A stretch of DNA of 5,602 nt from Thermoanaerobaculia bacterium. GTDB taxonomy: Bacteria > Bacteroidota > Bacteroidia > Chitinophagales > Saprospiraceae. A program made the translations under genes and the position numbers. The notes under the pieces were generated by a model that saw only the letters and a program-made list of their open reading frames with translations, did not search any database and had not been told where the DNA came from. Positions 1-5,602 of this stretch are shown here, one piece after another (positions within the stretch are counted from its first letter, which is position 1; every line of letters starts with the position of its first letter). Where the stretch lies: NCBI GenBank assembly GCA_023151335.1, contig JAKLJF010000355.1, forward strand, positions 1 to 5,602. Direction: 5' to 3'.

Positions 1-1
1 G

Positions 2-739
2 CGGTGCTACCTTTACATCCACGGCTTTTGACTTGTATTCGGTTTGTTTTTTCCGCAGCACCTCAAAAGTGCCGCCGGGGATGGCCAGCGTGCCAAATGC
101 ATCGATGACGCCAAGCCGTTGATACGTAACCCGGATACGGAAAGAATCGGCCGTGGGCACCAGGTTCAGCAAGATAGGCGGCGCAATCGGTGCATCGAAT
201 GCAGTCAATACATTGGAGGTACTTTGATGGATATCAAAGAAATTGACCGGGGCCCAGGTTTCTTCCAGGTTCGGAATCTTGTCAAACAATAAATTCAAGC
301 CCAAACCCAGCTCGTCCAGGCCAAAATAACCCATGTCAAATACCTGTGTACCGGTCACCTGCAAATAAACTTGTGAAGCGGAGTTTACCGGATTGTACAG
401 GATACCTGCACCCGGGAACGATGCATGGGCGGAGCCCGAGGCAGGGTTTTTCATAATCTGATCCCAGAATTGGGTTGGCTGCAGATTGCTCAGCTCCCAA
501 TGCTGGTTGCCACCGGGCGGCGTGAAAATCTGATTAATAGCCCCGGGCTGGTTGCCAAAAGCAAAGTGAAGTGTGTCGCCCACCACGGGGAAAACAGAAT
601 TGTCGATGGTGATCTGGGCCGTTACCGGAAGGGTAAAACCCAGGGCCTGGAGGTAACAGAAGGCCAGTAGTCTTACAAACGTTTGTTGGCGCCGGGGAAA
701 GGGAAGATGATGGAAAAACTCAAATAGTAGAATTCTCAT
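2..739 (-). CDS. Secreted Bacteroidota protein, N-terminal part (runs off the left edge)
   Basis: The minus-strand frame is open from an ATG at 737-739 to the window edge, giving 246 codons with no stop, so only the N-terminal part is visible. Residues 1-41 look like a signal peptide: an unusually long start region (MRILLFEFFHHLPFPRRQQ), a hydrophobic core at about 21-37, and probable cleavage after VTA before Gln42. The mature part begins QITIDNSVFPVVGDTLHF and contains TPPGGNQHWELSNLQ, ETWAPVNFFDIHQS and AFGTLAIPGGTFEVLRKKQTE. From recall, this resembles the opening of large secreted Bacteroidota proteins that end in a T9SS sorting domain; that end is outside the window, so T9SS export is an inference. 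No enzymatic motif is seen. The ATG is preferred because the signal peptide follows it, but the same frame stays open for 83 more codons upstream without an ATG. The leader has no Shine-Dalgarno sequence at a useful distance, which is normal for the phylum. Confidence 0.8.
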   Translation of the reverse strand, partial: MRILLFEFFHHLPFPRRQQTFVRLLAFCYLQALGFTLPVTAQITIDNSVFPVVGDTLHFAFGNQPGAINQIFTPPGGNQHWELSNLQPTQFWDQIMKNPASGSAHASFPGAGILYNPVNSASQVYLQVTGTQVFDMGYFGLDELGLGLNLLFDKIPNLEETWAPVNFFDIHQSTSNVLTAFDAPIAPPILLNLVPTADSFRIRVTYQRLGVIDAFGTLAIPGGTFEVLRKKQTEYKSKAVDVKVAP

Positions 740-988
740 TGCAGAAATGATTTTTGTAAAACTCCTGTTTGTTCTCTCTTTATCAGTCCAAATGTCATTA
801 TGCAACTGCTTATCCCAATCCCTGTACACATACTCATTTACATCTGCGATTCCGCCTTTCACTATAAATCTGTCTCCAATATATTTACCAGAATACTGTT
901 TGAGGGCGGAGATTATCGGGCATTGGATTCCGCTTGTTCGTCTGCAAATAAACCCAATATTTTGTGCCCGGCGAGGTTTTATAAAATT
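740..988 (-). pseudogene. Possible coding remnant or N-terminal extension in frame with gene 1
   Basis: On the minus strand the frame of the secreted protein has no stop from 988 down to its ATG at 739; the first in-frame stop upstream is TAA at 989-991. The 83 codons have no ATG, only possible GTG starts. The translation looks protein-like, with segments such as KQYSGKYIGDRFIVKGGIAD and YVYRDWDKQLHNDIWTDKER, rich in charged residues. Codon use is AT-richer than the neighbours, with several AGA, AGG and ATA codons. The other two minus frames are interrupted (TAG and TGA within the 740-890 stretch). I recognise no family. It may be the decayed end of a gene fused in frame by deletion, or simply chance openness. 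An N-terminal extension is less likely because it would bury the signal peptide. Confidence 0.25.
789..819 (-). promoter_or_regulatory. Weak Bacteroidota-type promoter candidate for gene 1
   Basis: On the minus strand, ATTG (816-819) is followed after 19 bp by GACATTTG (789-796). This resembles the Bacteroidota TTTG / TAnnTTTG pair with one mismatch in each element. It lies about 50 bp upstream of the ATG of the secreted protein. If the upstream open frame is coding, this match is probably accidental. Confidence 0.25.
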
Positions 989-992
989 TTAT
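981..992. repeat. Perfect 12-bp AT palindrome after the dehydrogenase gene
   Basis: ATAAAATTTTAT reads the same on both strands and lies 27 bp past the dehydrogenase stop codon. It has no GC-rich stem, so it is not a convincing terminator. It contains the minus-strand TAA that closes the open frame running into gene 1. No other hairpin is apparent in 992-1018. Confidence 0.4.
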
Positions 993-1018
993 TTTGGAAA
1001 ATATCCAGCAGGATGCGC

Positions 1019-1972
1019 CTACACCACGATCACCACATTCCCTTTTTTCCGTCCCGTGTCCACGTGCGCATGCGCCCGGGCGATCTGTTCCAGGGGGTAT
1101 TTTTTATCTGTTACGGCTTTCAGCCGGCCTTCTTCGGCCATCTTTTTTAAGAAAGCCACCGCATCGGCCGTTTCGGTGGCCACGCCGGACACCACTTTTG
1201 CGCGGCCGGTCATGTTTGCCCACAGGCCCCGGAGCATTTCCGCCGGCATGGCGGCGCCCAGTATCAGGGTGCCGTTTTTCCGGAGTGCGGCGAGGCCCGC
1301 GGCCACCGGGGCTTTGTTCACCGTTTCATATACCACGTCGTACCGGCCGCCGGGTGTGGCAAAATCGGTTTGGGTGTAATCGATCACCGCGTCGGCGCCC
1401 AGGCTTTTGACCATGTCCACATTGGCCGTACTGCACACGCCCGTCACTTCCGCGCCGAGGTATTTGGCAATCTGCACCGCCGCTGTACCGACGGCCCCGG
1501 AAGCGCCGTAAATCAGTACTTTTTGCCCGGGCCGGATATTGGCTTTCTGAAGAAAATGCAGGGCTGTCATGCCGCCAAAAGGCAGGGCGGCGGCTTCTTC
1601 GTGGCTCATGTTGTTGGGTTTTATCGCCAGGGGCGCGGTTTCGGGCAGGCAAACATATTCGGCATAGGCGCCAAAATGCGGAAAGGAAGAACCGAAAACG
1701 GCGTCGCCTGCTTTGAACTGTTGCACGTTTTTACCCACGGCCTCCACTACCCCCGACAACACGCCGCCCAGAACAGACTTTTTCGGGCTGAACAAACCGT
1801 AGACAAACCGCACCGCAAACGGGTCGGCTTGCCGCAGCCGGCTATCCGCTGACGTGACCGCCGTGGCATGGATTTTTATCAGGATTTCGTTGTCTTTCGG
1901 GCTGGGCTTGGCTACCGTTTTGATTTGGAGTACTTCGGGGGCGCCGTATTTGGCGTAAACTGCTGCTTTCAT
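1019..1972 (-). CDS. Zinc-independent medium-chain dehydrogenase / NAD(P)H:quinone reductase-like oxidoreductase
   Basis: A predicted cytoplasmic NAD(P)(H)-dependent oxidoreductase of the medium-chain dehydrogenase/reductase superfamily, quinone oxidoreductase branch, 317 aa and close to the usual family length. The N-terminal GroES-like domain starts with MKAAVYAKYGAPEVLQ and includes GGVLSGVVEAVGKNVQQFKAGD (about 69-90). The Rossmann domain carries the nucleotide-binding loop GASGAVG (156-162), followed by AVQIAKYLGAEVTGVCST. The C-terminus HVDTGRKKGNVVIVV is typical of the group. No catalytic zinc ligands are seen where alcohol dehydrogenases have them (VTSADSRLRQ), and there is no four-cysteine structural zinc loop. 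Substrate cannot be told; quinones, enones or similar electrophiles are likely, although such proteins are often annotated as alcohol dehydrogenases. The start at 1972 fits the family. An ATG at 1984 adds MTFT and directly follows an A-rich leader, so it is a serious alternative. A TTG at 2011 would add a lysine run encoded by the poly-A tract and is unlikely. Confidence 0.9.
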   Translation of the reverse strand: MKAAVYAKYGAPEVLQIKTVAKPSPKDNEILIKIHATAVTSADSRLRQADPFAVRFVYGLFSPKKSVLGGVLSGVVEAVGKNVQQFKAGDAVFGSSFPHFGAYAEYVCLPETAPLAIKPNNMSHEEAAALPFGGMTALHFLQKANIRPGQKVLIYGASGAVGTAAVQIAKYLGAEVTGVCSTANVDMVKSLGADAVIDYTQTDFATPGGRYDVVYETVNKAPVAAGLAALRKNGTLILGAAMPAEMLRGLWANMTGRAKVVSGVATETADAVAFLKKMAEEGRLKAVTDKKYPLEQIARAHAHVDTGRKKGNVVIVV

Positions 1973-1983
1973 TGTGAACGTCA

Positions 1984-2001
1984 TTTTTTGTTTTTTTTTT
2001 T
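1984..2001 (-). promoter_or_regulatory. Poly-A leader tract before the dehydrogenase start
   Basis: The plus strand has T6, G, then T11 (1991-2001); the transcript of the dehydrogenase would therefore start with a nearly pure A leader ending at the ATG at 1984. A-rich leaders replace Shine-Dalgarno sequences in Bacteroidota, which favours a start at 1984 or 1972. An 11-bp homopolymer is also prone to length change. Confidence 0.5.
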
Positions 2002-2008
2002 GACGGCA

Positions 2009-2016
2009 CAAAGGTC
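2009..2016 (-). promoter_or_regulatory. Candidate -7 element of the dehydrogenase gene
   Basis: GACCTTTG on the minus strand differs from the Bacteroidota TAnnTTTG element by one base. It would place transcription start near 2002, just before the poly-A leader. No clear -33 TTTG is seen at the expected distance; that position is taken by the 22-bp dyad at 2038-2059. Confidence 0.3.
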
Positions 2017-2037
2017 GGGGCGGGATGAACGCCGGTC

Positions 2038-2059
2038 GTTCCGGTTTGTAAATCGGAAC
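2038..2059. promoter_or_regulatory. 22-bp near-perfect dyad, operator-like
   Basis: The arms GTTCCG and CGGAAC frame an inner TTT-GT-AAA, giving 9 matching pairs of 10 with one mismatched pair and a 2-bp centre. It sits 22 bp upstream of the candidate -7 element of the dehydrogenase gene, where a -33 box would be, so a dimeric repressor or activator bound here could control that gene. A further small CCGG-N5-CCGG symmetry adjoins it at about 2032-2044. The binding protein is unknown; no small repressor gene lies nearby. Confidence 0.4.
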
Positions 2060-2070
2060 ACTTTTTTATA

Positions 2071-2145
2071 TTAAACACATAGGCACATAGGGCACATAGC
2101 ACTGAAAATCAATACTCTATGTGACCTATGTGCCTATGTGTTTAA
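2071..2145. repeat. Long inverted repeat with 29-bp arms made of CTATGTG units
   Basis: The left arm (2071-2099) and right arm (2117-2145) are inverted copies matching at 28 of 29 positions, separated by a 17-bp loop. Each arm holds three tandem units of CTATGTG (or its complement CACATAG) spaced 8-9 bp and ends with TTAA at the outer edge. The right arm begins 14 bp after the stop codon of the regulator, so in that transcript it would fold into a strong hairpin and could stop transcription or protect the 3' end. There is no following U-run; the sequence downstream is A-rich instead. The shape also fits a dispersed REP-like or miniature inverted-repeat element. No terminal duplication was recognised. 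Confidence 0.75.
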
Positions 2146-2159
2146 ATTTCCCAAAACGC

Positions 2160-4019
2160 TCATTTCACCACTTTCTTCCAGTACTCCTTCGGCGATTGAC
2201 CCGTCATTTTTTTAAAATAGGTGTTGAACACCGTTTTGGAATTGAACCCGCTGTCGTAGGCCAGTCCGAGCAGCGTCAGGTGCCGGAGGGCAGGATCGGC
2301 GACTTTTGACTGGAAGGATTCCAGGCGGTAAGCGTTGACGAACTCCGCAAAGTTTTTGTCAAAACCTTCGTTGAGCAATTGGGACAAATGATTGGGCGGT
2401 ATTTTCAGCAGTTGAGCCAGGTCGCGAAGCGTCAGTTCCGGGTCAAGGTACGGTTTTTCTTCCGACATCAGCTGTTCCAGCTGTTGCCGGTACTGCCCGA
2501 GCTGTTCTTTGCTGAACAGCGCTTTTTTGTATTTCCGTTCGGGCGTCTCGAAAGCGGTTTGTTCGCCCAGCACCTGTCGCATCAGTTCCTGAAAACGGGG
2601 CAGCGGGCGCAGCGGTTTGAGGATCGGGTCTTTAGCGAGGTACACCATCATCGGCAAGCGGCAGGCAATACCCTGTTCGATGAGCCGGAGCGCGGCCTCC
2701 TGCCGGCCCAGCGTGGTCTGGCAAAGGATCAGCAGGTTTAAGGCGCGTTCTGTCAAACCGGTTTGCAGGGCGGCTTCCAGCCTGGCGATACCCGCTTCCG
2801 CCCGGGCGGTGTCGCCCAAAGCGGCGTAGGCAAGCGTGGTGCCGCCCAGTTGGAGGATATCGCCCGGTTCGTCGGCGGGCAGTTGTTGAAAAAAAGCCAG
2901 GCCCTCCGCTGCCCGCCCGAGGCACAACAAAGCCTGCCCCCAATACAAGGTGGATATGGAGAAATTGGATTTTAACGCAATACTTTTTTGGAAAAATTCA
3001 ATGGCTTTTTCAAACTGCTCCTGCGAGTAAAGGACAAATCCTTTCAGGTGATAATTGATCTCGGAGAAGGGGTCGAGTTCCAGGGCGGTCTCCAGGTAGT
3101 GCAGGGCGGCCGGATATTTCCCTTCCGCCACCAACGCAGACGCCATGGACTGATAATAATCGACTACCGGGCGTATTTCCAGGACTTTGTTGAGCCGCCG
3201 GTATGTGGTTGCCAAATCCCAATCCTGCAAAAAACTGATCCAGGCAAGGTTCAGCTGGCATTCGGGCAGCTCGGGGTTGAGTTCGATGGCTTTATCCAGA
3301 AACGGTTTTCCCTTGGCAAAGGCTTCGCCGGCGGGCATCAGGCCGATCGTGCCCAGCAGGGCATAACCCAGGTGTACCGCCAGGTAGGCCAGGGCAAAGC
3401 GGGGTTGCTCGCGGATCACTTCCGTCAGGATCGACAAGCCCTGATCGATATCCGGTTTACTCATTTTGAGCACCTGATAGCGGCCTTTCAGGTATCGTTT
3501 ATACGTTTCCGCCGGAATGTCCGGCGCATCCACGAGGTGGTCTTCTATGTCGAAATGCCCGGTATGTTCGCGCAATTTTTCGGCAATGAGCAAACTGATC
3601 TCGTCCTGCACGGCAAAAATGTCATCGAAGGAGCGGTCAAAAGTTTTGGACCAGAAATGGACATCGTCGGCCACGTCAATCAGCTGTGCCGTTATCCGCA
3701 TTTTATTGCCCGACAGTCGGACACTGCCCTCCAGGATCGTGGAAACCTGGAGTTCGCGGCCAATCTGCGGGATGGGTATGTTTTTGTTTTTAAAAAAGAA
3801 AGAGGACGTGCGCGAGGTAACCTTCAGGTTTTTGATTTTGGTTAAAGCGTTGATGATTTCTTCCGTCATGCCGTCGCTGAAGTACTCGGTATCGGCGCTG
3901 GCACTCATATTGACAAAAGGCAACACCGCCACCGATGTCGTTTGTTCCGGCGGGCGTACCGGTAAGTCCGGAGTCGCCGGCGTTTTCATGCCACCGGTTG
4001 TTGTGGAAAATGCCTTCAT
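2160..4019 (-). CDS. One-component regulator: TolB-like domain, TPR repeats, C-terminal AraC DNA-binding domain
   Basis: A 619-aa predicted transcription factor. Residues about 29-145 form the TolB-like/FlgO-type domain seen in TPR regulators and adenylate cyclases (SVAVLPFVNMSA, EYFSDGMTEEIINALTKIK, STILEGSVR, ITAQLIDVADDVHFWSKTFD, FAVQDEISLLIAEKL). Residues about 165-480 are helical repeats of TPR type, for example KYPAALHYLETALELDP (301-317) and QFEKAIEFFQKSIALKSN (335-352). Residues about 525-615 are an AraC domain with two helix-turn-helix units: LTLRDLAQLLKIPPNHLSQLLNE and LGLAYDSGFNSKTVFNTYFK, followed by GQSPKEYWKK. No transmembrane segment or signal peptide is seen, so it is probably cytoplasmic, with the TPR part as a protein- or ligand-sensing scaffold. 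The start is uncertain: ATG at 4019 or at 3989, both before the first domain. It is divergent from the ChaN-like gene and lies upstream of the dehydrogenase on the same strand. Targets are unknown. Confidence 0.88.
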   Translation of the reverse strand: MKAFSTTTGGMKTPATPDLPVRPPEQTTSVAVLPFVNMSASADTEYFSDGMTEEIINALTKIKNLKVTSRTSSFFFKNKNIPIPQIGRELQVSTILEGSVRLSGNKMRITAQLIDVADDVHFWSKTFDRSFDDIFAVQDEISLLIAEKLREHTGHFDIEDHLVDAPDIPAETYKRYLKGRYQVLKMSKPDIDQGLSILTEVIREQPRFALAYLAVHLGYALLGTIGLMPAGEAFAKGKPFLDKAIELNPELPECQLNLAWISFLQDWDLATTYRRLNKVLEIRPVVDYYQSMASALVAEGKYPAALHYLETALELDPFSEINYHLKGFVLYSQEQFEKAIEFFQKSIALKSNFSISTLYWGQALLCLGRAAEGLAFFQQLPADEPGDILQLGGTTLAYAALGDTARAEAGIARLEAALQTGLTERALNLLILCQTTLGRQEAALRLIEQGIACRLPMMVYLAKDPILKPLRPLPRFQELMRQVLGEQTAFETPERKYKKALFSKEQLGQYRQQLEQLMSEEKPYLDPELTLRDLAQLLKIPPNHLSQLLNEGFDKNFAEFVNAYRLESFQSKVADPALRHLTLLGLAYDSGFNSKTVFNTYFKKMTGQSPKEYWKKVVK

Positions 4020-4054
4020 ACGATACCGAAAACGAGCAAAGCATGGAAATGTTC

Positions 4055-4062
4055 TATTTTTG
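4055..4062 (+). promoter_or_regulatory. -7 promoter element (TATTTTTG) of the ChaN-like gene
   Basis: TATTTTTG is an exact match to the Bacteroidota TAnnTTTG element and ends 29 bp before the ATG at 4092, giving an expected leader of about 20 nt. No TTTG -33 box is seen 17-23 bp upstream. It lies in the 72-bp gap shared with the divergent regulator, so a regulator bound here could affect both genes. No comparable element was found for the minus strand. Confidence 0.5.
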
Positions 4063-4091
4063 CCCGGAATGTGCCATTTTAACTGCTCGAT

Positions 4092-4946
4092 ATGAAATAC
4101 CTCTTCCCGCTTCTTTTTTTGCTGGCGACGGCCTCACCCCTGTTCAGTCAGTCCAAACCCGCGTATATCCTGTACAATGCTGACGGTAAAAAAGTCAGTT
4201 ATGGAAAGATGATCCGTACGCTGAAAAGCAAGGACATCGTGCTTTTCGGCGAATACCACGACAACCCGATCGCCCATTGGCTTCAGTTGGAAACGCTGAA
4301 AGACCTGCACGCCCAACGCCGGCTGGTGCTGGGCGCCGAAATGTTCGAGGCCGACAACCAGGAAGTTCTGGACCGCTATCTGCGTGGCGAGATCGACGCC
4401 AAAGGCCTGGATACGCTCGCCCGGCTCTGGAAAAACTACCGCACCGATTATGCGCCGCTGGTCAATTTCGCCCGCGACAGCCATCTCGTTTTTGTTGCCA
4501 CCAATATCCCCCGGCGCTACGCTTCGATGGTGGCCAAGGGCGGCTTTGGGGTGCTGGATACTTTAAGCGCGCTGGAGAAATCCTGGATGGCGCTGCTGCC
4601 CATGGCTTACGATCCCGAACTACCCGGCTACAAAAATATGATCGCCATGATGGGTGGCCACGGTGGCCCCAACCTGCCCAGGGCGCAGGCAACGAAGGAT
4701 GCCACCATGGCGCATTTTATTTTAAAATACTTCCAACCCAGCCGCTTGTTTTTGCATTTCAACGGCGCCTACCACTCCGACAATTACGAAGGTATACTTT
4801 GGTACCTCCGCCGGCAACGACCCGAACTGAAATATGCCACCATCACCATGGTGTCGCAAAAAAACGTGGGTCGCCTGTCGGACGAACACAAAGGGAAAGC
4901 CGATTTCATTATTTGTGTGGACGAAGACATGACACCGACGCATTAG
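4092..4946 (+). CDS. ChaN-family (Tiki superfamily) secreted haem-binding-like protein
   Basis: A 284-aa protein of the ChaN/cofactor haem-binding family. Residues 1-20 are a signal peptide (MKYLFPLLFLLATASPLFSQ); no lipobox cysteine follows, so it is probably soluble in the periplasm or secreted rather than a lipoprotein, unlike many ChaN proteins. Family signatures are visible in order: DIVLFGEYHDNPIAHWLQL (48-66) with the conserved GE.H and a second His, GAEMFE (81-86), ATNIPRRYASMVAKGG (136-151), AQATKDATMAHFI (198-210) and GAYHSD (225-230). Known members bind haem at a dimer interface or belong to a superfamily with metalloprotease-like residues; the activity here is unproven. The start follows a good -7 element by about 30 bp. 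The gene is divergent from the AraC-type regulator and ends 10 bp from the stop of the convergent PDZ gene. No iron-uptake gene is visible nearby. Confidence 0.88.
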   Translation: MKYLFPLLFLLATASPLFSQSKPAYILYNADGKKVSYGKMIRTLKSKDIVLFGEYHDNPIAHWLQLETLKDLHAQRRLVLGAEMFEADNQEVLDRYLRGEIDAKGLDTLARLWKNYRTDYAPLVNFARDSHLVFVATNIPRRYASMVAKGGFGVLDTLSALEKSWMALLPMAYDPELPGYKNMIAMMGGHGGPNLPRAQATKDATMAHFILKYFQPSRLFLHFNGAYHSDNYEGILWYLRRQRPELKYATITMVSQKNVGRLSDEHKGKADFIICVDEDMTPTH

Positions 4947-4956
4947 CAGGAAAAAC

Positions 4957-5601
4957 TCACGCCCGCGGCAGCAATACGAAAGGTTTCGTCAAAATCTTAT
5001 CGCCCTGCTGCACCGAGAGCACGTAGTTGCCCGGCGTTTTTCCGAACAGGTTGATCTGTTCGCTGAACTGGCCGCCAAATTGCGGAAGATCCCGGGTGTA
5101 AACCACTTTTCCCGTCACATCGGCGATGCGCACCGCGGTGGGCACGGCGTCGCCCCGGAACTGCACGTTCAGCGGCCCGAAGGTGGGATTGGGGTACAGC
5201 CCCAGCGATTCCAACTGCAGGGTGGCATCTTCCCGCTGCGTGGCGGGGGCTTCCTCCGTGTCCATTTTGACCGTTTCCTCCACGGTAACTTTGGCTTCCG
5301 GTTCTTTCGGGCAGGATTTAAAATAAGCGTCGATCTCCAGGCTGACGCCTTCGCGCAGGATCGTGAGGTGGAACAGGTCGCCGGGCCGGTGTTTGTCGCG
5401 TTCGCGCCGCAATTCCGAATAGGTGGCGATGGGCTGCCCGTCGAGGGCCAGGATGATGTCGCCCGGTTGCAGGCCGCTTTCCTGGGCCGGCGTGTTGTCG
5501 ATGATGCCTGAAATGCGGACGCCTTGATCATTCAGGGCCCGGTCGGTGGTGTACACGCCGATAAATACGGCGCAGGGGTCGCGTTCTACCTTGTGGCTGA
5601 A
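4957..5601 (-). CDS. PDZ-domain protein with C-terminal T9SS sorting domain (N-terminus outside window)
   Basis: The minus-strand frame is open to the right edge, giving 214 codons of the C-terminal part; a GTG at 5556 lies within the domain and is not the start. Visible residues about 10-95 form a PDZ domain (CAVFIGVYTTDRA, VRISGIIDNTPAQESGLQPG, DIILALDGQPIATYSELR, GDLFHLTILREG). An acidic, Glu/Thr-rich linker follows at about 96-133. The last 80 residues are a type A T9SS sorting domain: LESLGLYPNPTFGPLNVQF, VRIADVTGKVVYTRDL, then GNYVLSVQQGDKILTKPFVLL. The protein is therefore predicted to cross the outer membrane by the type IX system, be cleaved and be surface-attached or released. The missing N-terminal part could hold more PDZ domains or a protease; this cannot be seen. 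Convergent with the ChaN-like gene, with no recognisable terminator in the 10-bp gap. Confidence 0.87.
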   Translation of the reverse strand, partial: FSHKVERDPCAVFIGVYTTDRALNDQGVRISGIIDNTPAQESGLQPGDIILALDGQPIATYSELRRERDKHRPGDLFHLTILREGVSLEIDAYFKSCPKEPEAKVTVEETVKMDTEEAPATQREDATLQLESLGLYPNPTFGPLNVQFRGDAVPTAVRIADVTGKVVYTRDLPQFGGQFSEQINLFGKTPGNYVLSVQQGDKILTKPFVLLPRA

Positions 5602-5602
5602 A

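Noticed and set aside
747..1379. Plus-strand open frame of 210 codons starting with a signal-like MIFVKLLFVLSLSVQ
   Set aside because: From 1019 on it is antisense to a well-supported dehydrogenase, its composition (many Cys, Pro, Arg) is that of a mirror frame, and no domain is recognisable.
1973..2011. N-terminal extension of the dehydrogenase to a TTG at 2011 (MCRQKKKQK...)
   Set aside because: The lysines come from the poly-A leader and the TTG overlaps the candidate -7 element; homologues begin at MKAAVY.
2071..2145. Canonical intrinsic terminator
   Set aside because: The stem position fits, but it is AT/GC mixed, far longer than usual, and no U-run follows in the regulator transcript; kept as a repeat with possible terminator role.
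2071..2145. CRISPR-like array
   Set aside because: The CACATAG units are only 7-9 bp and directly adjacent, without unique spacers, and no cas gene is present.
2988..3845. Plus-strand open frame of 285 codons inside the regulator gene
   Set aside because: Fully antisense to the TPR/TolB-like coding sequence; it shows no family motif and is explained by codon bias of the real gene.
4277..5026. Plus-strand open frame of 249 codons overlapping the ChaN-like gene
   Set aside because: Out-of-frame shadow, rich in Arg, Pro and Gly, while the other frame has a signal peptide and family motifs.
4957..5556. GTG at 5556 as the start of the PDZ protein
   Set aside because: The frame stays open to the window edge and the GTG lies inside the PDZ domain (Val in FIGVYTTD), so the gene is truncated by the window.

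Overview
The window looks like a chromosomal segment of a member of the Bacteroidota, possibly Saprospiraceae-like (an inference from gene style; I cannot place it more finely). The evidence is a C-terminal type IX secretion (T9SS) sorting domain with a YPNPT motif, a second secreted protein of a kind typical of this phylum, a TolB-like/TPR/AraC regulator architecture common there, A-rich leaders without Shine-Dalgarno sequences, and one good match to the Bacteroidota -7 promoter element TAnnTTTG. Coding parts are moderately GC-rich; the gaps at 740-1018 and 1973-2159 are clearly more AT-rich.

Layout from left to right. (1) 2-739, minus: the N-terminal 246 codons of a secreted protein that runs off the left edge. 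(2) 740-1018: a 279-bp AT-rich gap. Its minus strand holds an 83-codon stop-free stretch in frame with gene 1, which may be a gene remnant or a missed N-terminal extension. (3) 1019-1972, minus: a zinc-independent medium-chain dehydrogenase/quinone reductase. (4) 1973-2159: a short intergenic region with a T11 tract, a near-perfect 22-bp dyad upstream of the dehydrogenase, and a long inverted repeat with 29-bp arms built from CTATGTG units. (5) 2160-4019, minus: a 619-aa one-component regulator with a TolB-like domain, TPR repeats and a C-terminal AraC DNA-binding domain. (6) 4020-4091: a 72-bp divergent gap with a TATTTTTG promoter element. (7) 4092-4946, plus: a ChaN/Tiki-superfamily secreted protein. 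(8) 4957-5601, minus: the C-terminal 214 codons of a PDZ protein ending in a T9SS sorting domain, convergent with gene 7 across a 10-bp gap.

I see no obvious multi-gene pathway. Three of the five genes encode exported proteins: two by signal peptide, and the PDZ protein by its sorting domain. The regulator could plausibly act on the divergent ChaN gene or the downstream dehydrogenase, but that rests on position only. No RNA gene, CRISPR array, insertion sequence or clearly novel multi-gene system was found. The non-coding signals most worth checking are the long CTATGTG inverted repeat, the 22-bp dyad, and the open frame upstream of gene 1.
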